A DNA stretch of 64,000 bases from Lampris incognitus (taxonomy: Eukaryota > Chordata > Actinopteri > Lampriformes > Lampridae): assembly GCF_029633865.1 (NCBI RefSeq), contig NC_079230.1, forward strand, positions 28,055,089 through 28,119,088, written 5' to 3'. The number at the start of each line of letters is the position of its first letter. Position 1 is the stretch's first letter. A model generated the notes under the pieces. It did no database searches. It saw only the letters and a list, made by a program, of their open reading frames with translations, and was not told where the DNA came from. Positions 1 to 12,554 of the stretch are shown piece after piece. The translations under genes and the position numbers were made by a program.

Positions 1-240
1 GTAACTAAACAGAATATGTATTCAGTAACTTTCAGATATATGTAACAAAACAGAATATGTATTCAGTAACTTTCAGATATATGTAGCAAAACAGAATATG
101 TATTCAGTAACTTTCAGATATATGTAACTAAACAGAATATGTATTCAGTAACTTTCAGATATATGTAACAAAACAGAATATGTATTCAGTAACTTTCAGA
201 TATGTGTAACAACAGAATTTTTATGCAGTAACTTTTAACA
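1..240. repeat. tandem repeat, 41-bp unit, over 5 copies
   Basis: Units start at 1, 42, 83, 124 and 165 with a decayed sixth. Each reads GTAAC.AAACAGAATATGTA then TTCAGTAACTTTCAGATATA. Copies differ by single bases. The array may continue before position 1. Confidence 0.95.
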
Positions 241-690
241 ATGCAAACGGGAGCGAGATCTCTTATTAAAATACAATAAATGACACTTGTGAAACAGATG
301 TAATTAGAGAAAAAAGTCCTGTTACCCTTTATAGTTTAGGTGGATAAAGATCTCAGTCACATTTGAGTAAAATAATCCTATTTCTATAAATGTCGTAGGA
401 TCTTTTTTTTAAATATATTTTATTTTCACGGACCCCTTGCAATTACACCATGGACCACTAGGGGTCCGCGGACCCCCGTTTTCGGTCAATTTCTTGTATT
501 TCCACCCCTCACGAACAACGATTTTTGGGTACTCGGTAAACACTCCTCGTAGTTTCTCGGTTTAATCGATGTGAGCAACCGGCGTGTTGAGCGTTTGCGA
601 CGGCGCTTCCCGTGTAGAAAGTCACTTCCTGCCCTCCACCTAACAGTTCGCGCGTCATATGCAAACAAGCTATTCGTGGGTTTGACGTCA
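241..690. other. AT-rich spacer, nothing recognised
   Basis: No convincing exon. GGACCACTAGGGGTCCGCGG at 451-470 is a small palindrome-like run of the sort found at hAT ends, but no partner end was found. Confidence 0.4.
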
Positions 691-708
691 TTTGAGTGGC
701 GCGTCACG

Positions 709-1410
709 CCGCCATCTTGAGGACCGACGGATGCCGAGAAGCCTTCGATCTGTTGTGCTGCGGGTTGTGACCACAAAAAGTCACAAACAAATGGATTACG
801 ATTTTACAGAATCCCTAAAAACCACGATCGTCGAAATAAATGGATCGAAAGGGACCCCTGGATCCCCACAGAACACTCCGGGCTATGCAGTGAGCACGTT
901 GTTTCGGGTAAGTAGCTGACGTTAGCGTTAGCTAGCTGGCTAGCGCGTTAGCTTCATAGCCTTGTAACAACACAGTCTTGTTGCAAGGCTAGCTAGCTTC
1001 ATAGCTGTGTCCTGTGCACTGATGCTAATATGACATTTATCAACAGACTGTCACTTAGCATTCCTGTACAGACGAGCAGTTTTTTCGTTTTTACATGATT
1101 CATTTTGACGTCCTTCACCCATCCTGCGGTGACGTAGCGGTAGGCTTCAGTGCTTTTGGAGGCTTTCGGGGCTTCACCTGAGTATGGCGAGGGATTGTGG
1201 ACGAGATACACGTAAACGTCGTGAAACGTAAAATTAGGAAGATCTATAGCAGACTGAAGTGGGGTTAATTGGTCTTTGGATAGAAGATAAGGATCCAATT
1301 TTAAAAACTTAGTTTTTTTTGCAGATAACGCTGCTTCTCCTCCGTGGTTAAGTGAGCGATTCTGGACAGTCTTTCAAACTTCCCGGGGACCGCGGTCCTC
1401 AAGATGGCGG
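709..1410 (+). mobile_element. THAP-exon segment bounded by 18-bp inverted repeats
   Basis: CCGCCATCTTGAGGACCG at 709-726 is repeated exactly in inverse orientation at 1393-1410. Between them lie a THAP zinc-finger exon and an intron-like stretch. THAP domains occur both in host genes and in P-element and Kolobok transposases, so a transposon-derived unit is likely. The true termini and target duplication are not resolved. Confidence 0.5.
721..910 (+). pseudogene. THAP zinc-finger domain exon, start codon out of frame
   Basis: The frame beginning GCC at 733 reads CCAAGCDHKKSQTNGLRFYR and then IPKNHDRRNKWIERDPWIPT, ending LCSEHVVS. This gives C-x3-C, 39 residues, then C-x2-H, plus the conserved Trp, the THAP pattern for DNA binding. 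An upstream TGA (718-720) closes the frame and the only nearby ATG (731) is in another frame. Donor at 909 (CGG|gtaagt) and a possible acceptor ttttgcag near 1324 lead to a stop within about 35 codons. The gene appears broken. Confidence 0.6.
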
Positions 1411-1441
1411 TCATAGCAACAAAAACCACGTGACTGAAACC

Positions 1442-1770
1442 CATGAATACATGCGGAGTCGCCAGCCGCTTCTTTTCACCTGACAGTGAGGCGTTTCGCC
1501 AGGGGGACTATCGTGTGGGAGGATCACGCTACCCCCCCCCCCCCCAGTTCCCCCTCCCCCCCGAACAGGCGCCCCGACCGACCAGAGGAGGCGCTAGTGC
1601 AGCGACCAGGATACCTACCCACATCCGGCTTCCCACCCGCAGACACGGCCAATTGTGTCTGTAGGGACCCCCGACCAAGTCGGAGGTAACACAGGGATTC
1701 CAACCCGGGATCCCCATGTTGGTAGGCAGCGGAATAGACCACTACGCTATCCAGACGCCCACGCTTTCCT
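1442..1770 (-). mobile_element. tRNA-derived SINE, copy 1 (3' truncated)
   Basis: Member of the main SINE of this window, described at 40402-40832. The tRNA-like head is at the right end (..CTATCCAGACGCCC). The left end begins inside the body, so the 3' tail is missing. Confidence 0.85.
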
Positions 1771-2240
1771 GCTATCTGCTTCATGTTAGGGACATGACCC
1801 AATTTCCCCTCGGGGATGAATAAAGTATTCTGATTGTGATTCTGATGACCTGCTGACATTAACGCCACGTTAAATGCGTGTCCTGTTTCTGTGCTTTGGT
1901 GTGTGCAGGCCAGAGGAACCACAATAACTGAAAATGTTTCATTCAAAACAGGATACATCTGTTATAAAAAAAAGCTGTTTTTAATCAAATATTATAACTT
2001 GTAGGTTATTAATCGCAGAATAACTGATTTCAAATAAACATTTCAAAGTTCAGCAGTTAGATTGTGAAACACTGACTCAAGAAGTTCAGAAGTTGAAACG
2101 TCTGAGAAGTATCTGACGCGGCCTGGTGGGTCTTCAGAGTGAAACCCCAAATGTGAACTGGAAGCCGAGGTGGCTGTAAAATAAAACCATTGACAAACTG
2201 CGCCGTTTGTTAACCACCAAAACTCCTCTCCCTTGGTCTT
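1771..2240. other. spacer with LINE/SINE tail remnant
   Basis: 1798-1850 reads AATTTCCCCTCGGGGATGAA then TAAAGTATTCTGATT, a 3' tail seen on several teleost retroelements. Nothing else is recognised. Confidence 0.4.
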
Positions 2241-3590
2241 AACCCCTCCCTCTTTAACTGGACCCTGGTCTTCCAGACCAGCACACACCTCCTGCACCCT
2301 GACCCTCAGCACAGGTGCCCCTCAAGGCTGTGTTCTGAGCCCCCTTCTTTTCTCCCTCTTTGCCCATGACTGCCTGCCCACTCACCTTCAGATGTATAGT
2401 TAAGTTTGTGGATGACACCACAGGGACGAGATTCAGCACCTCACATCATGGTGCACCACCAACAATCTTGTCCTCAGTGTGCATCAGATGAAGGAGCTGA
2501 TTGTGGACTTCAGGAGGTCTAGAAGCTGCAGCCACTCCCCCATACACATTAATGGGGTGGAAGTGGAGCGTGTCTCCAGCTTTAAATTCCTTGGAGTCCA
2601 CGTCAGCGAGGACCTCTCCTGGACATCAAACACCCAGACCCTTGTGAAAAAGGCCCAATAACGCCTGCATTTCCTGAGGAGGCTGAGGAGCGCCCATCCA
2701 TCCCACAAAAATTCTCACCCACTTCTACCACTGCACCATAGAGAGCATCCTGACCAGCTGCATCTCAGTGTGGTACGGCAGCTGCACCTCAGTAGACCAG
2801 AAAGCTCTGCAGCGGGTCGTCAAGGCGGCCCAGCATATCACCGGTACCCAGCTCCCAGCCATAAGACATTTATCACAAACGCTGCCTTCGAAGGGGTCTC
2901 AGCATCAGCAGAGATCCCACCCACCCCGACCATGGACTTTTCTCCCCCCCTGCACCCTGGGAGGTGCTATAGGAGCCTCAGAGCCCGCACTACCAGGCTC
3001 AAAAACAGCTTCTTTCCCCAAGCTGTTGCCCACCTGAACCTGGCTACCCACTGAATGTCTGTAGATATGTTTATACTCGTGCTCTTTTTTTACTTATCTT
3101 TAGCTTTTAGTCTTCATCTGTATATATCTTATACTGTGTTTGCTATGGGACAATTTAGTACGGCTGATTCAGCTGACCTACATGTCTTTGGACTGTGGGA
3201 GGAAACCGGAGCACCCGGAGGAAACCCACGCAGACACGGGGAGGAGAACATGCAAACTCCACACAGAGGACGACACGGGATGACCCCCAAGGTTGGACTA
3301 CCCCGGGGCTCGAACCCAGGACCTTCTTACTGTGAGGCGACCGCATTAACCACTGCGCCACTGTCTGGCGGCGTGTCCAGAGTGTTTCCCCACCTGCCAC
3401 CCAGTGACTACTGGGATAGGCTTCAGCATCCCACGACCCCGGTTGGGATAAGTGGCTTGGATAGTGGATGGATGCTTGTCTATGCCTGTCTTGCACTGTT
3501 TGGCGAAGCCGCAGCCCTCATTTTGTTTTTACACATGTGCCTGCATGTTGCTTTTAATGACAATAAATTGAGTTGAACTGAATTGCTCTG
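2241..3590 (+). mobile_element. CR1/Rex1-like LINE, 3' part, interrupted by a SINE
   Basis: Broken frames give KELIVDFRRSRSCSHSPIHI, FKFLGVHVSEDLSWT, SVWYGSCTSVDQKALQRVVK and GAIGASEPALPGSKTASFPK. These are the C-terminal reverse-transcriptase and thumb region of a non-LTR element. Stop codons and frameshifts show it is dead. The tail ends AATGACAATAAATTGAGTTG, typical of such 3' ends. A SINE interrupts it at about 3150-3440. The clade assignment is from memory of motifs only. Confidence 0.75.
3150..3440 (-). mobile_element. second tRNA-derived SINE family, copy 1
   Basis: On the - strand the head GTGGCGCAGTGGTTAATGCG (A box) and GGGTTCGAGCCCCGG (B box) precede the body ending near ACATGTAGGTCAG. 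The body, with GTTTGCATGTTCTCC and CCGGAGGAAACC-type motifs, is shared with 53740-54100. It sits inside the LINE 3' UTR. Confidence 0.8.
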
Positions 3591-6480
3591 CAGAGCTCAG
3601 TTAAAGTTGGGTTTTAGCTGTAATGATGACGTCCTGCACTGCTGCAGGCTCATGGAGCCTCCAATGTCATACCGCGTGTGTGTTTCAGTGTCACGGTCAG
3701 ACTCACTTATGCAACACAGTTTCGACCTGTCATGCATTGCCTTTTTTCAATCTCATAGACACATCGGCTGCATCTCTCTGTCCATCTCATCACCCCCCCC
3801 CCCTCTGGCTAATGGTGCACATCACTGCACATGTTCATGAAGACAGGAAAGAGAGCGAGAGAGCGAGCGAGCGAGCCTGTGACCTTTTCTCTGCTGACAG
3901 CAGCACTCTATAAGACGAAGTGGATTTGCTGGAGAGCTTCAGGGTGTGTCCGTGTGCATGCTCGCCGAGAGGACTCTGTCCTCTGTCCTCTGTCCTCCTC
4001 CTCAGCTCTGCTACATCATCACTGGTGCTGCACGTTGACTCTGCGTGTACATATCTGTGCGTAGCTGCTCCGTAGTGTAATTATTCTGTAGTCGTTTATA
4101 TCCACGTTTGAGTGACAGGTCCGTGCACACACCCTGTGAACCTGGCACACAGACACCCTGACTGCTGGGAATTAAAAAAAAAAACATTTTCATTTGGTGA
4201 CCCGTGAAACACACACACCTCATAGAAAATCTCCCTCCCTGCTTCAGCCGTAATCCTTCGTGCACTTGTAGTGAGTCAGTGTGTAATGATCGAGAGTGTT
4301 TGTCTGATATCCAGCAGCACATCAGATAAACACAGACCTGCTGCATCAGCACACACCTCACATGTGCAGCACGGCCCACGTGCACCTTCACATGCATGTG
4401 TGTGTGTGTGTGTGTGTGTGGCACAACACATGCAAAAGTTTTGGCAAATCGGAGGCTGTGCATGGTTTTGTGCATGAGACGTACACACATAACGGGTGAA
4501 TTCTCAAATTATGCACACACTCTCTATGCAGTCCATGCTGCTGTGTGGGTAGTGTCTATAATATATCTAACCCCTGTGGGGGTATTTATGATCTATCTAA
4601 CCACTGTGCTCCTGCTGCCAGATAAATCCCTGGTAATGCGGGAGGAGCAGGAGGAAGCTGTAATAAATAATATCAGAGAAGATAAAACTCCTCGTCCTCC
4701 TCCGTGCTCCGTTACGCTGAGCGTTTAACGTATAGCGGGTGAGGTAAAGACTACTCCAGTACAACCACGCACACTTTTACACACACTTGCAGCATGTGTC
4801 CAAATTTGCGAGTGAGATTCCTCCTGCAAATGGAAACAGCTGTAAAATGTGTGTGTGTGAGAGATAAACCACCGACAGCCTGAGGGCTTGAGGTCTTCTT
4901 CGGTGGAGTATGAGGCATGGTACGGGGAAGATTGACTCTCATTGACTGGCTGTTAAGATGAAGGAGGCGGACGTGATCTGATTAAGAGGTCAGGTGTGTT
5001 TGTGTGTGAGAGAGGAAGAGAGGGAGAGAGAGGGAGAGGAGTTGGCATTAGTCTAGTCCAGTTTCTAATAGGCTTAGTGGATTTCCAGTTTCTCCCTTGA
5101 TCTGGTGGCTGGCTCAGATCCAGACCAGCATAACATTGAGTTCACCTCAGAGCTTTTTAGCTAAAGACTCGCACCACCAGAATCCCACCTACCTCTCTCT
5201 CTCTCTCCCTCCCTATGTCTTTATGTCACTCTACCATCACCATCATTCTCTTACCCTGCTGCCTTGCTAGCCGCTCCTACATTAACAGTTTAACACACAG
5301 TGCTGACAAATGTGACATTGTGCATACAGTAGACATTTTCTCCCCCCCCCCCGTCGCTCTCTCTCTGTCTCCCTCTTTCTCTCTCTCGCTCTCTCTCTCT
5401 TGCTCTATCACTCTCTCATTCTGTCTATCATTTCTCTCTATCATTCTCTCTGTAACTACCATACTCTCCATCATTCTCTCTACCATTCTGTCACTATCAT
5501 TCTCTTTCTCTCTCTATCATTCTGTCTGTCGGCCTCTCTCTCTCTCTCTCTCTCGCTGTAAAAGGAAAATGTCAACTAATGAATTTTATCTTGGGACAAG
5601 GAAAAATTGGCTATTTATGTCGGCAGAAAGAGGAAGATGGACAACTCGGTAGACACTGATGTAAAGCTGTTGTTTACTAGGATGGCAAAAGCCAGGATGA
5701 TGATTGATTTCAATTGTTACAGAGAAATTAAAGATATCCAGCAATTCAGTGTTATCTGGGCTCATGGGGATGTGCTGTGCTCAGTAAAAGACAACAACTT
5801 GGTTTTTTTCTGGAGAATTGATGTGATTTATTTTTAGTTTCAATTATCTATTTATTTGCTTGTGTTTTCAATATGATTGTATTTTTAAAAAAAATAAAAG
5901 TTACTTTTTAGAAATCAAAATCTCTGTCTCTGTCTGTCTGTCTCTGTCTCTCTCAAAATACATTTTGAAATTTCAAATTTGCTTTATTGGCATGACAAGC
6001 ATTCTCCTATTGCCAAAGCATTAATAACATGTGATACAAAATACATAATGTCATAAGAACAATACAGACAAGACAGTCGAAAACAAACAAACACACAAAC
6101 AAACAAACAGACATATATTAATTATTATATGTTCTCTCTCTGTCTCTCTCACTCTCTGAATAAAGATGTCCTGAGTTGTTCGTAGTTTTAAAACTTGCTA
6201 ATGGTTTTCAAGTTTTCTAGATGCTAATTGTTGGTGTAAAGCTAATGTGCCTACATGCTATAGCTGCTGCTGTGTACTCTAGTGGGCGTAGCCTGACATG
6301 ACGTGACGTCGGCACCCTGAGGGTTTCGCAGGTTGTCCCGATTCCCACTGGCGCCACACATGACCTTAATGATGACGGTCCATGCCATGACATGCTTCTC
6401 TACGAAGACTGTAAAGACAATGCAACATGTCCGACTGATCGCTGCTCCACAGTCTCATCCTGTCTGTAGTCAGTGTGTCT
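3591..6480. other. intergenic or intron-1 DNA with microsatellites
   Basis: Holds (GAGC)n at 3850-3874, (TG)n at 4397-4420, (GA)n at 5006-5037, a 350-bp (CT)n-rich tract at 5190-5560, and a low-complexity (CTGT)n at 5920-5955. No exon was supported. The missing tesk1 first exon was searched for here and not found. Confidence 0.5.
5955..6115. repeat. dispersed retroelement tail-like repeat
   Basis: AAATTTGCTTTATTGGCATG followed by ACAAGCATTCTCCTATTGCC is a sequence common at teleost LINE 3' ends (reverse orientation). The family is not resolved. Confidence 0.4.
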
Positions 6481-6490
6481 CTGCTCGCCT

Positions 6491-7095
6491 CAGGGGCGTA
6501 GCCAGGACTTTTTTACTGGGGGGGGCAGCTGGGGTCAGCCATTTAATCAGGGTGGCACTTGTCAAAACTACTATTTTAAAACTACTTTTCGAAGATGATG
6601 ATAGCCCTTTTAACAAGGCCGTGGACTGTGTATAGCCAAAGGGTATGGGATGGTATCATTCATCTAATCTACATGTCCCATGCACGGGTGTTAATGCAAT
6701 GGGTATGGTTTAAGTGCTGCAACGTGTAAAGACCGAAGACAGAAATGCCGTTTAGTATTTCAATTGCAATTTCAATTGCATGCAGGGAAAATGTACACGA
6801 TGAGGCCAACACTTCCATATCCTGAACACACACAACTAAATAAACTACGTCACTTGGACTTGCCATGCTGCACTTACACACTCTTGCTTTTACACAAATA
6901 TGAGCCCATTGGGCTCATAACGTTGGTGGCAAAGGACAAGACTTAATAATAATAGGCTAATGATATTAATGCATGTATTTCAGCTTCCATTTGACTGTTT
7001 CTGTGCAGGTGTTTTTTTTTTACCCACTCGGGACAGGGGAAGGGTGGCGGGGGGGGCGTGCCCCTCCCCTCGGCCCCCACGTGGCCACGCCCCTG
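6491..7095. mobile_element. hAT MITE, 605 bp, with perfect 8-bp target duplication
   Basis: Termini CAGGGGCGTAGCCAG and its inverse (GTGGCCACGCCCCTG) flank the unit. GCTCGCCT is duplicated on both sides (6483-6490 and 7096-7103), the 8-bp duplication of hAT transposition. No transposase is present. It ends 127 bp before a tesk1 exon. Confidence 0.9.
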
Positions 7096-7221
7096 GCTCG
7101 CCTGTTTTTGTATCTTCAAGAATTACTAAACAATGTTGACCTTCTCTTTGTGGTACTTAAATCAGAGGTGAAAATCCAAAAGGAATAAATTGTGTGTGTG
7201 TGTGTGTGTGTGTGTGTTCAG

Positions 7222-7343
7222 GTGCAGCACCGGGTGTCAGGCCAGGTGATGGCTCTGAAGATGAACACCATGGCCAGCAACAGAGCCAATATGCTCAGGG
7301 AGGTCCAGCTCATGAACAGACTATCACACCCCAACATACTCAG
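7222..7343 (+). CDS. tesk1: tesk1 exon: kinase N-lobe
   Basis: 122 bp, acceptor after a (TG)n tract and TTCAG, donor CAG|gtcagt. It encodes [17 protein letters not shown] and continues to [11 protein letters not shown] (codon split after two bases). The lysine of MALKMN is the ATP-anchoring beta-3 lysine; REVQLM holds the alpha-C glutamate. Confidence 0.95.
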
Positions 7344-10300
7344 GTCAGTATGGACGAAAACACACATTGGGTTGTTTGTTTGTTTGTTTGTTTGTTTGTT
7401 TTCCCATGAATTTAGCGGGGTAGTTTGGTTTCCAGGGTAACGACGTGTCCTACTTGCATGGAGTCGGACAAACTCATGGATACCTGTTTACTACAAGGTA
7501 CGCTGAGCGACGAGTTTAGCCTAGCTTAGCTCAATTGCTGGACGTCAACTGGGATCATAAGCATCTCTCAAAAGAAGGGAAAGCCTTTAAACTTCACCAA
7601 AAAAACAAAAACAAAACAACGGATGGCTAGTCTAAAAAAACTAAATGTTGTAATTCGTGTATGTATAAAATTGGTGATTTTCACTACAAACAATGAAAAG
7701 AGATGATACCAAACTTGCTAAGTTTACGCTTCCTCCTAGCTGGACTAGCTTGACTTTCCATTCGCTTTCCAAGTCTCCCAACAAGACTGAATGAGAGTGA
7801 ACTATAATTACATTTTTAGGATTTTGTGTATGCTTGTGGAAACATTGATGAAGAATAAAATAACGCTTGGCTAACAGGTAAACGGTATTAAGGATTCGCT
7901 CCGGGGAAGGTGTGTTTCTCCTGTGGGAAGCGGTGCTCGTCAGACGCCCAGCAGTTGAGCTTAGCTAGGCTAAACCTAGCTGGCTTAGATAGCCTAGCTT
8001 AGCTTAAGCTAGGCTAAACCTAGCTGGCTTAGCTAGCCTAGCTTAGCTCAACCTACCTTTAAACCGCACGGGGAAATAAACAGGTTTCCATTAGTTTGTC
8101 TGACTCTGAAAAAACGAATCAATGGTAAACAAATATTAGATCTGTGGTAAAATTGATGATCTGCAGGCTGTTATAGTTGAATTAATCCTGTTTATAGTTT
8201 CCTTCCGTGGTCATAATTTCTCTTTAGCATGTCTTAATTATGACGAGGTGGTGTTGCCAAAATCTTATCAATATTTTTGATTGACTGTCTCTATTGATAA
8301 TGTGGCTATATTATGTGGGTGACTATCAGTGCTTTCACAAGATATTTACACAGCAGTAAATGTTGATAAATGATCATTAGTAATGTGGACGTGATGACCA
8401 AGCAGGTAGAGACGTTCATTGTTCATGTCACTAAAACAGTGGAATAAGTTCGGAAAACTCTCACTTGACTGTAATGCAGCCTTTAACCAGGGAATGTCAA
8501 CATTTAAGTTATATCACCAGATTACCACAATCAGACAACACACCTTTAAGTCCAGGGAATGTCAACATTAGATTAGATTAGATTGTTGTATTAGCAACAC
8601 AACCAAGGCCGGTGGAATTTGGTTTCGGTACACGTTAAACTCTGCAGCACAATACATACATGGACAACAGCGGATCACGAACAACACAGTTACACATTTA
8701 ACATTTAAGTTATATCTCCGTATTGCCAGAACCACGATCCCACAACACACCTGGTTTTATATCAACATATCTATATATTTTTTTTCCACCCTTTTTCTCC
8801 CCAATTGTACCTGGCCAATTACCCACTCATCCGAGCTCTACCGATCCGGGGAGGGCTGCAGACTACCACATGCCCCCTCCGATACATGTGGAGTCGCCAG
8901 CCGCTTCTTTTCACCTGACATTGAGGAGGTTCACCAGGGGGACGTAGTGCGTGGGAGGATCACGCTATTCCCTCCCAGTTCCCCCTCCTCCCTGAACAGG
9001 CACCCCGACTGACCAGAGGAGGTGCTAGTGCAGTGACCAGGACACATACCCACATCTGGCTTCCCACCCGCAGACACAGCCAACTGTGTCTGTAGGGACG
9101 CCTGACCAAGCTGGAGGTAACACGCGGATTCGAACCGGTGATCCCCGTGTTAGTAGGTAATGGAATAGACCACTATGCCACCCAGATGCCCGTTACATAT
9201 CAACATATCAGTTCGAATTAGGGACCTTCGGTGAAGCATGAAATGACACCGGGACTCATCTTTGTTTCCTCAGTTGTATCTCTTCATTGAAAAAGTGTGT
9301 TTGTCTGCTTTCCCTGCAGGTTCATAGGAGTGTGTGTGCACGAGGGACAGCTCCACGCCCTCACAGAGGTAACACACTCTCAGTTTAATCTGCTGATGGA
9401 GCGGAAGTGTCTTGTAGTGGAAACCACAAAACGCCGTGTTTCAGAATGGAAACCATAATCACTTCATTGGCTGATGACTGCAGTTGTTTTGCGGGACGTT
9501 TGTGTTTGTGGCATTGGTGCGGGGACGTATTGACAACTAACAAAGTCCACACTGACACACATGGCACAGGAATGAATGGGGCCCCGAGCGTTGTGTAACA
9601 GCACAGGGTCACGCATACAATAGACAATAGACAGAGCACCAAACACATCTCTCCACATACACACAAAAAAAGTCAATCAATATAAACAACTACAACAACA
9701 GAGCACAGAGTCCAGTAATGCAACGAGAGAGAATGAAAGAAGAGGCTGGAAGTCAGCTGGAATAGTGTTTGATTTTTTCAAACAATATCTAATTGGGGGA
9801 AAAAGCAGCATTACATGGTATACAAACAGGAAAAAAAAGAAGTATTTTTTACAGCGGTTGGTGAACCCAAACCTAGTTTTCCAACCCAACCCATCACACA
9901 GACCTCTTCCACAATGAGTATAATATAATATCCATTATCCAAACTGCTTATCCTGCTCAGGGTTGCGGGGATACTGGATAAATAATAAATAAAAATAATA
10001 ATTAATAATAATAATGGAGAAATAATATAAGATTGTATGATAAATAGAAATAATAATAATAACAATAATGTAAAAAATAAAATAATAATTTAAAATAATA
10101 ATAATAGAGACATAATATATGATTGTATATGTGCAAACACAATATGACTGCAGTTCTGTACTATATAAGGGTTCTAAGGGGAACTGGGTGGCTAATGGAC
10201 AGCACCTGTACATATTATGGACAGACATGATGCATATCACAGACACACATGAAGTATGTTATACATTGATATGGTAAAACCAGTTTTGTCTTTTGCCATT

Positions 10301-12128
10301 AACCAGTTTTTGGTGACGTGACTGTTGCTGAATGTCTAATGTCGCCTCAGTCACAGAACGGCGGTTGACACTTCCTGTTGCTGTCCCAGTAACTGATAGC
10401 CATGACAACCCGACAACAACAGATGATTCAGATGATCTACAGTTACCATGACATCGAGAATATCCCTCGCCTTTACTTTCTAATCGAAAACCTGTTTTTG
10501 TGCCCCTCCTGTTAACTGCAGTACATTAACGGTGGCAACTTGGAGCAGCTGTTGGACAGCGAGGTGTACCTGTCCTGGAGCACTCGGCTGGGCCTGGCCC
10601 TGGACATCGCCAGGGGACTGCAGTATCTCCACAGCAAGGGCATCTTCCACAGGGACCTCACCTCCAAGGTAACTGTACACACCATGCACACGCACTGATG
10701 CCCTCAGAAGTAACTGTACACACCATGCACACGCACAGATGCATGCAAGCACACACATCTAAGCACCCACACACACACTAACGCTCAACAACTTTGCAGC
10801 GATGCGTCCTCCACAGGGACCTCGCCTCCAAGGTAGTCATGCATATGAATTACAAGCATGGATGCACACTGACCTGCACAACCACACACAGACACACACA
10901 CTTGCTTCACTTGTATATACACAGATGGGTAACACTTTAGTATGGGGAACATATTCTAAGTAACAAAAACTTAATTTACAGTAATTTAACACTATTAACA
11001 CTTGTAGTTTTGTGTTTTGTTATGTAAGAACAGACCATATTCATTAAGTGTTAGTAAGGGAGAATAACTCTTCTTGTTGTACTACCACCTTATAAAGTCC
11101 ATACTAAGCAAAGCATATTGAGATGGTACTACTAATAAGCAATAATTCTGAGGTTATAGAGGGAAAACTCATAGTTAATGGCTTACTGGTTGTATAATAA
11201 GGCAATGCAGAATAAGGCATTAATGAGTACGTAATAATGACCAATTAAGAGCCAATATGTTGCTAATTTGCATGCTAATTAGCACCTAATTACTGGTGAC
11301 TACGTTCCCCATACTAAAGTGTTACCCACAGATGTATCTTCCAACAAAACACCACCACATGGCAGTTACACACACACACACACACACACACAAGGTAGGC
11401 TTCATGTAACTCAGTATGAGGACAGGCGTATGTATGTACCCCTATCACTCTGGTCCACTGGCTGAAGTTTGTTTTTTTCCACCAGTGTTTTTGTGCAGCG
11501 TTTGTGTAGCCTGTAATAAAGCGGTGTGTGTGAACTCTGCAGAACTGCCTGGTGCGCTGGGAGAGCGGTGTGTGTTCGGCGGTGGTCGGGGACTTCGGTC
11601 TGGCGGAGAAGATCCCGGAGTACAGGTCAGTGTGTAGGTCTGTTCATCAAGCTGCTATCTGCACATGTAGGTTAGATAAGATGTGACAACAAGACTCCTC
11701 CTCTTCCTCCATCTGTCGTTCTCTCACTCATCAGTCTTCAATACTGCTGTCTGTGTTGCTCTGCCCCTCTGTGAGGAATGTGACTGTGTGTGATTGTATG
11801 TATCTATGTTGTGTTTGTGTGTGTGTTTGTATGCATGTAGGTATCTATGTTGTGTGTGTCTTATCTATGTTGTGTGTGTGTATGCATGTGTGTATGTATG
11901 TGTTTGTATGCATGTATGTGTGTGTTTGTATCTATGTTGTGTGTGTATGTATGCATCTATGTTGTGTGTGTGTGTGTGTGTGGGGGGGGGTCAAAACAAA
12001 GTTTCCCCCAAAATAACGTGGAACTATGATTAATGAGCCTTGTTTCTAGGGGGACGTTGGACAGACGTTCACTTGTCAACATTTCATCTGCTCTGTCCTG
12101 AGCCACCTGTGAGATGTCTTGTCTTCCT

Positions 12129-12182
<54 letters not shown>

Positions 12183-12523
12183 ATCATGCTGTGACATTTA
12201 CACAGTGTATTTTATTCATCATCATAAATTCACAGCCTGCTGTGCCGGCTATAAACAACTGGCCAGAATTGCGGCGGTTGGTTGGCTGCTTCTCAGATGA
12301 AATCACACACACACTGTGTATCATGACGACAACAATCACACACCCACACCGTGTGTGATGACGACAACGAGGCCATTTAACCCTCCACGCCTCCCCTCCA
12401 CTTACACGCGCTGCCTCTCTGTTTTATGGACATATCGCTTGACCGCCTGGACTGATAACTGATGAAGAGGCTGAGATGGCGAGCGTGACGTCAAGGAAAT
12501 GCAACCTCACTCCCCACCTCCCG

Positions 12524-12554
<31 letters not shown>

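Noticed and set aside
1-7221. First coding exon of tesk1
   Set aside because: No frame with a glycine-rich loop (GxGFFSEV.K) and donor in the right phase was found, so it is not annotated here.
11753-12187. Several Cys/Val-rich frames
   Set aside because: They are translations of (TG)n microsatellites.
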